From: Sphingomonas sp. PsM26
Lineage (GTDB): Bacteria; Pseudomonadota; Alphaproteobacteria; Sphingomonadales; Sphingomonadaceae
Assembly: GCA_030433805.1 (NCBI GenBank)
Contig: JARUXA010000001.1
Coordinates: 248,001 to 312,000, forward strand
Length of the DNA: 64,000 bases
Reading direction: 5' to 3'
Under the pieces are notes generated by a model that was not told where the DNA came from, ran no database searches, and saw only the letters and a list, made by a program, of their open reading frames with translations. The position numbers and the translations under genes were made by a program. Position 1 is the stretch's first letter. Every line of letters begins with the position of its first letter. This document shows positions 26,449 to 35,385 of the stretch, one piece after another.

Positions 26449-26582
26449 GTATTCCCCGCAGTTTCGCGCGCACTCCAGTTTTGGCGCGCAACGGGAGCGG
26501 ACCATACACGCAGACGCGGATAGGGCTAGGGGGCGGGGGAGAAAGTGGTGGGTGTGGGGTGTGGGCGGGCTTTGTAAAACCT

Positions 26583-26676
26583 GCGTCATCATGAACGCGT
26601 TTCAGGATCCAGCGCTCCGCGAGTCCGGACTATACCTGTTGCGCAGTGGATGCTGAAACACGTTCAGCATGACGGC
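26583..26676. repeat. palindromic repeat, GTCATCMTGAA..TTTCAGGATCC family, copy 1
   Basis: The left arm GCGTCATCATGAACGCGTTT is answered by a right arm ending TGAAACACGTTCAGCATGAC, about 55 bases apart. Related copies are at 28415 and 62513. It lies upstream of the queuosine-precursor transporter. Confidence 0.82.
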
Positions 26677-26748
26677 AGCTTTTTGGATGCGTCGGGCCGC
26701 CCGAGAACAGATTCCCTTCCCCACAACATTCCGCTAGCGTCCCGCGCG

Positions 26749-27423
26749 ATGACGACACCTGCTCCTGCGATCCCGCGTTCGCTTTTCGCTTTTTCGATTT
26801 TCTACGGCGGGATGGTCTGCATCGCGGGCGTGCTCGGCAACAAGCAGGTCTCGCTCGGGCCGATCTCGCTGCTCGGGCCGCTGGTGGGAATCGGTCCGCT
26901 CGCGGTCGAGGCAGGAATCTTCGCGTTCCTGCTCCTCGTCGTGGTGTCGAGCGCGGTGGCCGAATTGCACGGGCGGACCACCGCGAACCGGCTCGTGCAA
27001 GTGGGGTTCGTGCCGCTGGTAGCGTCGATCCTGCTGTCGGTCGTCGTGCTCGCCGCGCCCGCCGCGCCTGAGATGGAACCAGCGCGGCGTGATGCGTTCG
27101 CGCTGATGATGGGCGGTACGCCGCGGATCTGGCTCGGCGGGATCGTCGCCTACGGGATTTCGCAGACGCTCAACGTGACGATCTTCAGCTGGCTCAAGCG
27201 CAACGAGCGCGGTGGGCTGTTGTGGCTGCGCGCCGGCATCGCGAGCATCCTCAGCCAGATTGTTGATACGCTGCTGTTCGTGACGATCGCCTTTTATGGG
27301 GTTTTCCCGATCGGGGCGCTGCTCGCCGGGCAGATGCTCGCGAAGGTAACGCTGTCGGCTGTGCTGGTGCCGCCGTTGATCTATCTGGTGGTCGGGATCG
27401 GGCGGCGACTGGATCGCGGCTGA
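26749..27423 (+). CDS. queuosine precursor transporter (YhhQ/VUT family)
   Basis: A 224-residue membrane protein with about six helices. The VUT family features are [20 protein letters not shown] near helix 3 and [20 protein letters not shown] in the second half. The family imports 7-deazaguanine precursors for queuosine in tRNA. The ATG at 26749 was chosen; upstream in-frame sequence is derived from the repeat at 26583-26676. Confidence 0.88.
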   Translation: MTTPAPAIPRSLFAFSIFYGGMVCIAGVLGNKQVSLGPISLLGPLVGIGPLAVEAGIFAFLLLVVVSSAVAELHGRTTANRLVQVGFVPLVASILLSVVVLAAPAAPEMEPARRDAFALMMGGTPRIWLGGIVAYGISQTLNVTIFSWLKRNERGGLLWLRAGIASILSQIVDTLLFVTIAFYGVFPIGALLAGQMLAKVTLSAVLVPPLIYLVVGIGRRLDRG

Positions 27424-27445
27424 CTTACGCGATAAGGGCGCGGGC

Positions 27446-28345
27446 ATGACCGATTATTCCCCCGCCCCCGCCTTGCTTGCCAAGGCCGAAACGCTGGTCG
27501 AGGCGCTACCTTACATGCAGCGCTATGCCGGTGCGACGTTCGTCGTGAAATATGGCGGGCACGCGATGGGCGATCCCGAGGCGGCGCGTGACTTCGCCGA
27601 GGACGTCGTGTTGATGAAGGCGGTCGGGATCAATCCGGTCGTCGTCCACGGCGGCGGCCCGCAGATCGGCGCTATGCTCAAGCGACTGGGCGTCGAATCG
27701 CGCTTCGTCGATGGCCTGCGCGTGACCGACGCCGAAACCGCCCGGATCGCCGAAATGGTGCTCGCAGGGTCGATCAACAAGGAAATCGTTGGCTGGATCG
27801 GGCAGGCGGGCGGCCGCGCGGTCGGGATTTCGGGGAAGGACGCCAACCTCGTCACCGCGACCAAGGTCGGGCGCGAGACGCCGGATACGCTGCAGGGGAT
27901 CGAACGGCATGTCGATCTGGGCTTCGTCGGCACGCCGGTCGGGGTCGATCGCCGGATCATCGACACGATGTCGGCGGCGGGGATCATCCCGGTGATCGCG
28001 CCGATCGCGATCGGGACCGATGGCCATACCTACAACATCAATGCCGACACGATGGCGGGCGCGATCGCCGCAGCGTTGGGCGCGGAACGGTTGTTCATGC
28101 TGACCGACGTGGTCGGCGTGCTCGACAAGGACAAGCAGCTCGTCACCGATCTCGACCCCGCAGGGGTCGCGCGGCTGCGCGCCGACGGGACGATTTCGGG
28201 GGGGATGATTCCCAAGCTCGAGACGTGCGTCCATGCGGTCGAGGGCGGGGTCGGGGCTGCGGTCATTCTCGACGGGCGTGTGCCGCATGCGATGCTGCTC
28301 GAGATCTTCACCGATCGCGGGGCGGGGACGCTGGTGCGGCGCTGA
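27446..28345 (+). CDS. argB: acetylglutamate kinase ArgB
   Basis: A 299-residue amino-acid kinase. The ATP/substrate motifs are [48 protein letters not shown] and the C-terminal [19 protein letters not shown]. It phosphorylates N-acetyl-L-glutamate in arginine synthesis, in the cytosol. No other arg gene is nearby. Confidence 0.97.
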   Translation: MTDYSPAPALLAKAETLVEALPYMQRYAGATFVVKYGGHAMGDPEAARDFAEDVVLMKAVGINPVVVHGGGPQIGAMLKRLGVESRFVDGLRVTDAETARIAEMVLAGSINKEIVGWIGQAGGRAVGISGKDANLVTATKVGRETPDTLQGIERHVDLGFVGTPVGVDRRIIDTMSAAGIIPVIAPIAIGTDGHTYNINADTMAGAIAAALGAERLFMLTDVVGVLDKDKQLVTDLDPAGVARLRADGTISGGMIPKLETCVHAVEGGVGAAVILDGRVPHAMLLEIFTDRGAGTLVRR

Positions 28346-28414
28346 CGGCGATTTCGTTCGTTCAGAACGGGTTCGGTCATTACTCCTGAGCAGTGCGATC
28401 GCGCTTTTCACATT

Positions 28415-28509
28415 GGCGTCACCCTGAACTCGTTTCAGGGTCCACTGCGTAGCGAGTCCTGTCCGAGCCTGTTGCGTGGTGGTTGCTGAAACGAGTTCAG
28501 CATGACGGC
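28415..28509. repeat. palindromic repeat, GTCA..TGAACTCGTTTCAGG family, copy 2
   Basis: GCGTCACCCTGAACTCGTTT is answered by CTGAAACGAGTTCAGCATGA. It is the same family as 26583 and 62513 and lies in the argB-yggT gap of about 260 bp, which shows no other feature. Confidence 0.82.
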
Positions 28510-28609
28510 AGTTGGGGGAAGGGTGGCGTAAAGACATCACGCGCTAAGGGGGTGTTCGCATTTGCGAGATACCGCTAGGATCGCACAGCTCAACGCCCGG
28601 AGACGCCAT

Positions 28610-28912
28610 TTGCATACGATCATCCAGATATTGCAGGTCCTGATCAGCGCGATCACGACGATCGTGCTGATTCAGGTGGTCCTGTCACTGCTCGTGTCGT
28701 TCAACATCATCAACACGCATAACGAACTCGTGCGGTCGATCTACAACGGGCTCGAGCGCGGGACTGAGCCGCTGTATCGCCCGTTCCGTCGGATCCTCCC
28801 CGATTTCGGGCAGATCGACCTTGCGCCGTTCGCGTTGCTGCTGACGCTCAAGATCGTCAGCATCATCCTCACCAATTACGACGCGCATCTGCTCGTCGGC
28901 GCGCCGCTCTAA
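28610..28912 (+). CDS. YggT family membrane protein
   Basis: A 100-residue protein with two hydrophobic segments (about 2-30 and 73-92) and the YggT features [35 protein letters not shown] and [19 protein letters not shown]. The start is taken as TTG 28610 because GGAG lies 7 bases before it and the protein then begins as other YggT proteins do; the frame is open from 28562. YggT proteins are linked to osmotic tolerance or septal functions. folD follows after 16 bases. Confidence 0.85.
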   Translation: MHTIIQILQVLISAITTIVLIQVVLSLLVSFNIINTHNELVRSIYNGLERGTEPLYRPFRRILPDFGQIDLAPFALLLTLKIVSIILTNYDAHLLVGAPL

Positions 28913-28928
28913 GCCGGAGCCTGACGGC

Positions 28929-29804
28929 ATGACCGCTACGATCATCGACGGCAAGGCGTTCGCCGCTGCCTTACGCACGCGCATCGCCGCGCAAGTCGCG
29001 ACCTTTGCGGAGGCTGCAGGTCGCGCGCCGGGGCTCGCGGTCGTGCTGGTGGGGGAGGACGCCGCCTCCGCGGTCTATGTCCGCAACAAGGGCAAGGCGA
29101 CGCGCGGCGCCGGGATGATCAGCGTCGAGCACCGCATGCCCGCCGATGTTGCGCAGGATGATCTGCTCGCGCTGGTCGACGTGCTCAACGCCGATCCCGC
29201 GATCGACGGGATCCTCGTCCAGCTCCCGCTCCCCGGCCATATTGACGAGCGCGCGGTGACGACGCGGATCGACCCCGACAAGGACGTCGACGGCTTCCAC
29301 CCGGTCAACGCCGGACGGCTAGCGACGGGGATCACCGGGTTCGTGCCGTGCACCCCGCTCGGCTGCGTGATGCTTCTGAAAGATACGCTCGGCGACCTGA
29401 CCGGGCTCGACGCCGTGGTCATTGGCCGGTCGAACATCGTCGGTAAGCCGATGGCGCAATTGCTGATCGCCGAAAGCTGCACCGTTACCGTCGCGCATTC
29501 GCGCACGCGCGACCTGTCGAGCGTGGTCAAGCGCGCGGACATCGTGATCGCGGCAGTCGGCCGGCCCGAGATGGTCAAGGGCGACTGGCTCAAGCCCGGC
29601 GCGACCGTGATCGACGTCGGGATCAACCGGACCGAGGCGGGCCTCGTCGGCGACGTCGATTTCGCGGGTGCGATGAGCGTCGCAGGCGCGGTGACGCCGG
29701 TCCCGGGCGGGGTCGGGCCGATGACGATCGCGTGCCTGCTGCGCAATACCTTGGTGTCGGCCGCGCGGCGCGAAGGCGTGGTGCTCGACGAGGCGGCGTT
29801 GTGA
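28929..29804 (+). CDS. folD: bifunctional methylenetetrahydrofolate dehydrogenase/cyclohydrolase FolD
   Basis: A 291-residue cytosolic enzyme. The active-site lysine region is [14 protein letters not shown] (K in YxxxK), NADP binding is [17 protein letters not shown], and the folate loop is [19 protein letters not shown]. It interconverts 5,10-methylene-THF and 10-formyl-THF. It is closely spaced with yggT and marC, so probably one transcript. Confidence 0.97.
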   Translation: MTATIIDGKAFAAALRTRIAAQVATFAEAAGRAPGLAVVLVGEDAASAVYVRNKGKATRGAGMISVEHRMPADVAQDDLLALVDVLNADPAIDGILVQLPLPGHIDERAVTTRIDPDKDVDGFHPVNAGRLATGITGFVPCTPLGCVMLLKDTLGDLTGLDAVVIGRSNIVGKPMAQLLIAESCTVTVAHSRTRDLSSVVKRADIVIAAVGRPEMVKGDWLKPGATVIDVGINRTEAGLVGDVDFAGAMSVAGAVTPVPGGVGPMTIACLLRNTLVSAARREGVVLDEAAL

Positions 29805-29829
29805 CGCCCGCGCAGGCGGGGGGCGGCCA

Positions 29830-30450
29830 ATGATCGAACTCTATATTTCCTCGTTGATCACCTTCTTCGTGGTGATCGATCCCCCCGGCTGCGCGCCGAT
29901 CTATGCAGGGCTGACCGCGGGTGCATCACCCACCCATTCGCGCGCGATGGCTTTTCGCGCGGTGCTCGTTGCCTCGGGCATCCTGCTGGTGTTCGCGCTG
30001 TTCGGGGAGGCCTTGCTCCACGGGCTGGGGATCAGCCTCGCCTCGTTCCGGATCGCCGGCGGGATCATGCTGTTCCTGATCGCCCTGGAAATGGTGTTCG
30101 AAAAGCGCACCGAACGCCGAGAGGACCGCGCCGCCAAGGTCGCCAACGATCCCGAGGTTGAGGACGTGTCGATCTTCCCGATGGCGATGCCGATGATCGC
30201 GGGGCCGGGGTCGATCGCGTCGGTGATGCTGTTGATGAGCCGCAACGAGGGGATCGAACGCTCCGCGGTCGTGCTGGCTGCGCTGATCACGATCCTGCTG
30301 CTGACGCTGGTGGCGTTGCTCGCGGCAGGGCCGATCATGCGCGTGCTCGGCGCGAAGATCGAGGCGGTGATCACGCGGCTGCTGGGCGTGCTGCTCGCGG
30401 CGCTGGCGGTGCAGTTCGTGATCGACGGGGTGCGGGTGAGTCTGGCCTGA
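29830..30450 (+). CDS. MarC family integral membrane protein
   Basis: A 206-residue protein with six helices. FFVVIDPPGCAPIYAGLTAG at the start and SIFPMAMPMIAGPGSIASVM in the middle are the MarC/UPF0056 motifs. Its function is unknown; an older link to multiple antibiotic resistance is not supported. It follows folD by 25 bases. Confidence 0.92.
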   Translation: MIELYISSLITFFVVIDPPGCAPIYAGLTAGASPTHSRAMAFRAVLVASGILLVFALFGEALLHGLGISLASFRIAGGIMLFLIALEMVFEKRTERREDRAAKVANDPEVEDVSIFPMAMPMIAGPGSIASVMLLMSRNEGIERSAVVLAALITILLLTLVALLAAGPIMRVLGAKIEAVITRLLGVLLAALAVQFVIDGVRVSLA

Positions 30451-30495
30451 GGTCTGGCACTGGTATATACTCCGTCAGTACCCAGCGAGGATGTC

Positions 30496-30774
30496 ATGCC
30501 GAAAGCCGCTATCTTCACGATGAAGCTGGAGCCCGAACTGCGGGACGAATTTATGGCCGCTGCTGAGGCAAGCCACCGTCCGGCGTCGCAGGTCGTCCGT
30601 GAATTGATGCGCGAATTCGTGCAGCGTCAGCAAGGCGAGACCGACCACCGCGCCTTTGTGCAGCAGAAGGTCGAGGCGGCCCGCAGCTCGGTTCGAAGCG
30701 ATGACGGGCGACCGGACGCTGTCGTCGAGGCTGCGTTCGCGGAACGCCGGGCACGGGTGACCGACCGGACGTGA
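30496..30774 (+). CDS. ribbon-helix-helix antitoxin (ParD-like)
   Basis: A 92-residue protein with an N-terminal RHH DNA-binding segment (IFTMKLEPELRDEFMAAAEA, then SHRPASQVVRELMREFV) and a charged C-terminal tail that would wrap the toxin. Its stop overlaps the toxin start in GTGA. It is expected to repress the shared promoter with the toxin. Confidence 0.85.
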   Translation: MPKAAIFTMKLEPELRDEFMAAAEASHRPASQVVRELMREFVQRQQGETDHRAFVQQKVEAARSSVRSDDGRPDAVVEAAFAERRARVTDRT

Positions 30775-31058
30775 ACGTCCGCTGGACGCCGGAAGCAGAA
30801 CAGGACCGCACGGCGATCTGGGAGTATCTCGTAGCCCGTGATACCGCCGCGGCGCTCAGGATCGATCGCCTGTTTGGCGAAGCGGTTTCGGGCCTGGCCG
30901 ACTTTCCGATGCTTGGGCATCCGGGCGAAGTCGTCGGCACCCGCGAACTGACCCCGCACCGAAGCTATCGCCTGATCTACGAGATCGTCGAGGAGACCGT
31001 CTGGATCCTCGCGCTGATCCACACCGCGCGGCAATGGCCTCCGATCAGCACGCTCTGA
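30771..31058 (+). CDS. RelE/ParE superfamily toxin
   Basis: A 95-residue protein of the plasmid-stabilisation ParE type: VRWTPEAEQDRTAIWEYLVA, RDTAAALRIDRLFGEAV, and the C-terminal strand HRSYRLIYEIVEETVWILAL with IHTARQWP. ParE toxins poison gyrase; RelE relatives cut mRNA. The ribonuclease residues of RelE are not evident, and ParE is favoured. GTG start coupled to the antitoxin. Confidence 0.87.
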   Translation: MNVRWTPEAEQDRTAIWEYLVARDTAAALRIDRLFGEAVSGLADFPMLGHPGEVVGTRELTPHRSYRLIYEIVEETVWILALIHTARQWPPISTL

Positions 31059-31087
31059 TACCGCATCCGTATCGGGTGCCGTACCGC

Positions 31088-32905
31088 TTACTCCGGCTTG
31101 ATCCGGAACAACCGCAGCGGCGACCCGCGCGGCAAGTCGATCGGTTCGAGCCAGTCGAACGTCTTGCGATGCGCGAGCTGCGCATAGAAGCCGTTCGGCG
31201 CGCGCACGCGGTAATTGGTCGATTCCGACATGTTCGGGCACACCAGCAACAGTGTCGCGCCGTGCCGCTTGGCAATCGCGCGGAAATTCTCCGGCGTGCC
31301 CTTGAAGGCGTGCTGCACGTCGAGGATCGCGTCGCCGTTGCGATGATACGGCCCCGCGATCGCATTGTGGTGCGTCAGCGTGATCAGCCGCGGGCCCAGA
31401 TCGGTGAAGGTGAACACCGTTTGCGCCGGAATACGGTTGAGCGGGGTCATCGCGGTCATCGTCGGGCAGGAGGCGCTCGCGCGGTTGATCGTCTGGACGC
31501 GCTTGGTCGGGCGATCGGGCGGGCTGTAGCGCAGGTTGAGCCCGGTCCAACGCAAGTCGACCGGGGTCATCACCGCGCCCGCGAAGCTGCCCGAGGCGAC
31601 CAGCACGACCGCCGCCGTCCCGAACACGCGGACGAAGATGTTCCTGCTCGCCAGCATCACCGGCGCGAGCCACCAGATCAGCGCGACCGACCCCGGCACC
31701 GCGAGCAATTGCGCCGCGGGCCCGGCGCGCGCCTGCCACAGCAGCATCAGCGCGGCGAAGGTGACGAACAGCAGCACGGGAGCCCACAATCCGCCCCGCG
31801 CGGTGCCGCGCGCGCGCCATGTCGCGATCGCCGCGCCGATCACGCCGACGATCGGCAGGACCACGATCGGGAAAGCGGTGCGGAACGGATGCTGGTAGAT
31901 CGGCTTGGCTTCGCGGACGTTGTTGAGCCAGTTGGCCGCGAGTTCGGGAGAGACCTGCTCGGGCCGCCCGAGGCATTGCGGGAAGACCATTGCAAACCCG
32001 GCGACGATCACGCCGCCCGCCACCACCGCAAGGCCGAGCCGGACCCAGCGGTTCGCCGGGTTCGTCCACGCCATCGCGAACAGCAAGGCCCCCGCCACGA
32101 CCATCACGCTCAGCCACACCGGGGTCAGCGCGTCGCAGCGCAGCGCCGCATTGGCATAAGACGCGAACGCCGCATAACCGATCGCACAGCCCCCGCCGAG
32201 CGTCAGCGCATAGACGCTAAGCCGTGCTGCACCGTTGCGGTCCCAGATCCAGCGCAAAGCGAGGATCGCACCCGCCATCGCCGCATAGGGCAACATCTCG
32301 AGCCCGATCGTGAGCGAGACCGCACTCGCCAACCCGACGATCGCGCCCCCGCGGGGTCCGCGCGGGTCGCACAGGCCCGCCACCGTCAGGCTGAGCATCG
32401 CAAGCTGCCAGCCGTGGTGGTCGATCCGCTCCGGCATATACATCAGCATCGTCGCGACACAGCAGAAGGCAAGCAGCGCGATCGCAAGCGGCCAGGCGAC
32501 CGGGCTGACCAGTCGCCGCACGGTTGCGCCGAGCCCGAGGATAGTGATCCCGAGCGGCAGCAACGGCGCGATCCCGCACGCCAGCATCTCCGCCTCGCGC
32601 ACCCCGACGAATGGACGCAGCAGCACGATCAGTGCCGCGATCGGCAAATCTACGATGCGGCTCCAGTGGATGTCGAAGCCGGTCGGCGGATTGAGGCGAT
32701 ATTGCCGCAGGTCGTACCAGCCCTGCCCACCGAGCCACGCGCGGACTTGCATCAGCCGCATGTTGTCGTCGGTGTCGCCGAGCTGGAGGAAGTGGATTCC
32801 GGTCCAGCGGTTGATGACGTAATAGAGCGCGATCAGGCCCCAGGCGAGCAGGCTCAGCCTAACCCAATCGCGCTCAATCGTGCGCGCCAACGAACCGTCA
32901 TTCAT
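31088..32905 (-). CDS. polytopic membrane protein, GT-C glycosyltransferase-like
   Basis: A 605-residue-class protein (start ATG 32905) with about twelve hydrophobic helices and a soluble C-terminal domain of about 150 residues. The first periplasmic loop carries LQLGDTDDNMRLMQVRAWLG, an acidic motif like the catalytic DD/DE of GT-C enzymes using lipid-linked sugars. With gtrA and a GtrB-like gene nearby it could be the sugar-transferring member of a Gtr-type system. No exact family recognised. Confidence 0.78.
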   Translation of the reverse strand: MNDGSLARTIERDWVRLSLLAWGLIALYYVINRWTGIHFLQLGDTDDNMRLMQVRAWLGGQGWYDLRQYRLNPPTGFDIHWSRIVDLPIAALIVLLRPFVGVREAEMLACGIAPLLPLGITILGLGATVRRLVSPVAWPLAIALLAFCCVATMLMYMPERIDHHGWQLAMLSLTVAGLCDPRGPRGGAIVGLASAVSLTIGLEMLPYAAMAGAILALRWIWDRNGAARLSVYALTLGGGCAIGYAAFASYANAALRCDALTPVWLSVMVVAGALLFAMAWTNPANRWVRLGLAVVAGGVIVAGFAMVFPQCLGRPEQVSPELAANWLNNVREAKPIYQHPFRTAFPIVVLPIVGVIGAAIATWRARGTARGGLWAPVLLFVTFAALMLLWQARAGPAAQLLAVPGSVALIWWLAPVMLASRNIFVRVFGTAAVVLVASGSFAGAVMTPVDLRWTGLNLRYSPPDRPTKRVQTINRASASCPTMTAMTPLNRIPAQTVFTFTDLGPRLITLTHHNAIAGPYHRNGDAILDVQHAFKGTPENFRAIAKRHGATLLLVCPNMSESTNYRVRAPNGFYAQLAHRKTFDWLEPIDLPRGSPLRLFRIKPE

Positions 32906-32967
32906 CCAAAACGCTTTCCTAGAACGAGAACGCCCTCTAGTGCGGCACGCGTAAAGGGCAAGCGACC

Positions 32968-33396
32968 GTGACGGCACTCAACAGACAGATCCAGAACTTA
33001 CGCGAAAGCGGGCTGCTGGGGCAGATCATCCGCTTTGGTGTTGCGGGCGGGCTTTCGACCGTCATCTACAGCGCGGTCTATCTGCCGCTGTCGCTGTATG
33101 TGTTCGATCGCAAGCACGCGGTGTATGCGGTGCCGTTCGCGTTCCTGGTGGCGGTGGCGGCAGGATACTTCCTGCACAGCCGGTGGAGCTTCAAGGGGCA
33201 CGGCACGCGCGATCCCGGCGCGAAGCAGCAAGTACAGTTCGTGATGGTGCAGGCATCGGGGATGGCGCTCAACGCGGCGATCACCTGGTTCGGGACCGCA
33301 GTCCTCGGCTATCCCGCCTGGGCACCGCTGTTGCCCGCGATCCTGATGGCGACGGTGCTGACCTTCTTGCTCAACCGCCAATTGGTGTTCAAATGA
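32968..33396 (+). CDS. GtrA family membrane protein
   Basis: A 142-residue protein with four helices: IIRFGVAGGLSTVIYSAVYL, YAVPFAFLVAVAAGYFLHSR and WSFKGHG. The GtrA signature is the helix-2 region ending in the R-W-x-F motif (SRWSFKG), and the C-terminus is FLLNRQLVFK. GtrA is thought to flip bactoprenol-linked sugar. Start codon GTG 32968. It is divergent from the GT-C-like gene and upstream of the methyltransferase. Confidence 0.9.
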   Translation: MTALNRQIQNLRESGLLGQIIRFGVAGGLSTVIYSAVYLPLSLYVFDRKHAVYAVPFAFLVAVAAGYFLHSRWSFKGHGTRDPGAKQQVQFVMVQASGMALNAAITWFGTAVLGYPAWAPLLPAILMATVLTFLLNRQLVFK

Positions 33397-33429
33397 GCAA
33401 GAGCGCTCCAACCGAGAATAGGGCCGACC

Positions 33430-34173
33430 GTGGATAGAATTGTCTACGACCGCATGGCGGCGCATGATTCGACGCACTGGTGGTATCGCGCACGCCGCGA
33501 CATCCTGGCGGATTACCTGACGCGTGAGGGCGGTTTGCCCAAGCATGCGCGCATTCTCGAGATCGGTTGCGGCACCGGGCACAATCTCCCCATGCTCGCG
33601 GCGTTCGGCACAGTGGAGGCGATCGAGATCGACCCCGCCGCGCGCGAGATCGCGGCCGAACGGCTGGGGCGGCCGGTCAGCAACGCGCCGCTTCCCGCCC
33701 TGCCGGGGATCGAGCGCGGGGCGTATGACCTGATCGCGGTGCTCGACGTGGTCGAGCACATCGAGGACGATGTCGCGGCGCTCCGCGCAATGGCGGCATG
33801 CCTCAAGCCCGGCGGTAAGATCCTCGTCACCGTCCCCGCGCATCGCTGGATGTGGAGCGCGCATGACGTGGTCAACCATCACCACCGGCGCTATTCCAAG
33901 GCAACGCTTGCGAAGGCGATCGGCGATGCGGGCCTCCGCTCGAACGGGTTGCGCTATTTCAACTCACTGCTGTTCCCGCTTGCCGCGGCGGCGCGCGTCG
34001 CGGGGCGGATGACCGGGCGCGACGACAGCGACGATTCACCCCCGCCGCCCGTGCTCAACCGCCTGTTCGAGACGATCTTCCGGTTCGAGCGTCACCTGGT
34101 CGGCAGGGTCCCGCTGTCGCCGGGGGTCTCGATCGTGACGTTGCTCTCGCCCGTGGGTTCCTCGGCGCGATAA
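33430..34173 (+). CDS. class I SAM-dependent methyltransferase
   Basis: A 247-residue enzyme with the Rossmann SAM-binding motif ARILEIGCGTGHNLPML, an acidic motif II (VEAIEIDPAA) and LIAVLDVVEHIEDDVAAL, then KPGGKILVTVPAHRWMWSAH. It resembles methyltransferases in polysaccharide and glycolipid clusters. GTG start. Its last 82 bases overlap, tail to tail, with the end of the glycosyltransferase on the other strand. Substrate probably a lipid-linked sugar; inferred from neighbours. Confidence 0.9.
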   Translation: MDRIVYDRMAAHDSTHWWYRARRDILADYLTREGGLPKHARILEIGCGTGHNLPMLAAFGTVEAIEIDPAAREIAAERLGRPVSNAPLPALPGIERGAYDLIAVLDVVEHIEDDVAALRAMAACLKPGGKILVTVPAHRWMWSAHDVVNHHHRRYSKATLAKAIGDAGLRSNGLRYFNSLLFPLAAAARVAGRMTGRDDSDDSPPPPVLNRLFETIFRFERHLVGRVPLSPGVSIVTLLSPVGSSAR

Positions 34174-35141
34174 CCGAGCGTCGCGCGGCCCTGGATCGGG
34201 CCGACGACGTCGCCGACGATGTACAGCGGGCGGCGCTTCGATTCGACGTAGAGCCGCCCGAGATATTCGCCGATCATCCCGAGCACGAACATCTGGAACG
34301 CACCGAGCAGCACCACGACGAGCATCGTCGAGGTCCAGCCCGCGACCGCACTGCCGCTGAAGAATCCTACCGCGATATAGAGGAACAGCAGCAACGACGC
34401 GCCCGTCAGCGCGAGCCCGAGGTGGCTGGCGAAGCGCAACGGCGCGGTCGAGAAGCCGGTGACCGCGTCGAACGCGAGCCGGATCATTTTGCTTAAGGGG
34501 TAATTGGTTTCGCCCGCATGCCGCTCGGCGCGATCATACGGGAAGGGGATCTGCTTGAACCCGACCCACGCGACCATTCCGCGAATGAACCGCGCTTGTT
34601 CGGGCATCGACAGGAATGCATCGAGCGCCCGGCGGCTCATCAGCCGGAAGTCGCCCGTATCGAGCGGGATTGCGGTATCGGTGACACGGTCAAGCAAGCG
34701 ATAGAAAGCGGCGGCGGTGGCTTTCTTGAACAGCGTCTCGCCGTCGCGCTTGCGCCGCACCGCATAGACCACGTCCGCGCCCTGCAATGCCATTGCCGCG
34801 CGCATGTCGGTGAGCAGCTCGGGGGGATCCTGCAGATCGGCGTCGATGATCAGGATCTGCGCGCCGCTGCACAAGTCGAGCCCCGCGGTCAGCGCGAGCT
34901 GGTGCCCGTGGTTGCGCGACAGGTTGATGACGACCAGCCGCGGGTCGGCGGCGGCGAGGCGTTGCATCACCGGCCAGCTGTCGTCGCGCGAGCCGTCGTT
35001 GATCAGGAGGATCTCGTAATCGTCCCCGACAGCGCTCCGCGCCGCCGCCGCAACGCGGGCGTGGAGCACGTCCAGGCACGCCGCTTCGTTATAGCAGGGG
35101 ATGACGACGGAAAGAGCGGGGGCCGAAACGGGACGGGTCAT
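34092..35141 (-). CDS. family 2 glycosyltransferase, GtrB/DPM1-like
   Basis: A 349-residue protein with a cytosolic GT-A domain (APALSVVIPCYNEAACLDVL, IDADLQDPPELLTDMRAAM with the DAD-x-Q-D-P motif) and two C-terminal membrane helices (about 243-300), ending with GEYLGRLYVESKRRPLYIVG. This is the GtrB/polyprenyl-phosphate glucosyltransferase layout. The frame stays open to 35228, but ATG 35141 yields the family start. Together with GtrA it would make and flip bactoprenol-P-sugar. Confidence 0.92.
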   Translation of the reverse strand: MTRPVSAPALSVVIPCYNEAACLDVLHARVAAAARSAVGDDYEILLINDGSRDDSWPVMQRLAAADPRLVVINLSRNHGHQLALTAGLDLCSGAQILIIDADLQDPPELLTDMRAAMALQGADVVYAVRRKRDGETLFKKATAAAFYRLLDRVTDTAIPLDTGDFRLMSRRALDAFLSMPEQARFIRGMVAWVGFKQIPFPYDRAERHAGETNYPLSKMIRLAFDAVTGFSTAPLRFASHLGLALTGASLLLFLYIAVGFFSGSAVAGWTSTMLVVVLLGAFQMFVLGMIGEYLGRLYVESKRRPLYIVGDVVGPIQGRATLGYRAEEPTGESNVTIETPGDSGTLPTR

Positions 35142-35250
35142 GCGCGCCGGTCTAGAATTGTTTCGGTTTGAGGGGAAGCGATCGGTTCGATGCTTCCCCC
35201 GGACGGTGCGGCGGCCTTCGCTTGCCATCTTTCCCGCTTCGCCTCCTTCT

Positions 35251-35358
35251 CGCTTCCCCGGCGAAGGCCGGGGCCCAGGAGCGCAACCTGAATGGTCGCA
35301 GGCTGCGCACAGTTAGAAAAACCTCCGCTACTGGGCCCCGGCCTTCGCCGGGGAAGCG
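35251..35358. repeat. palindromic repeat, GCTTCCCCGG family, copy 3
   Basis: CGCTTCCCCGGCGAAGGCCG is matched by CGGCCTTCGCCGGGGAAGCG at the far end, with an inner GGGCCCAG/CTGGGCCC pair. It lies in the 244-bp gap between the glycosyltransferase and the DUF885 gene. Confidence 0.87.
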
Positions 35359-35385
35359 TTTAGGAAGGGAAGCGAAGAGTGTACG

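Noticed and set aside
24319..26523. A 734-codon plus-strand frame opposite the nucleoside transporter
   Set aside because: It begins inside the bile-acid-symporter-family gene in another frame and crosses a palindromic repeat; no motifs seen.
26650..26748. Upstream start of the queuosine-precursor transporter giving MLKHVQHDGS...
   Set aside because: This peptide is a translation of the palindromic repeat; the ATG at 26749 gives the family start.
31034..32971. A 645-codon plus-strand frame opposite the GT-C-like membrane gene
   Set aside because: Composition is Arg/Pro/His-heavy low-complexity shadow sequence; the minus strand shows regular membrane helices.
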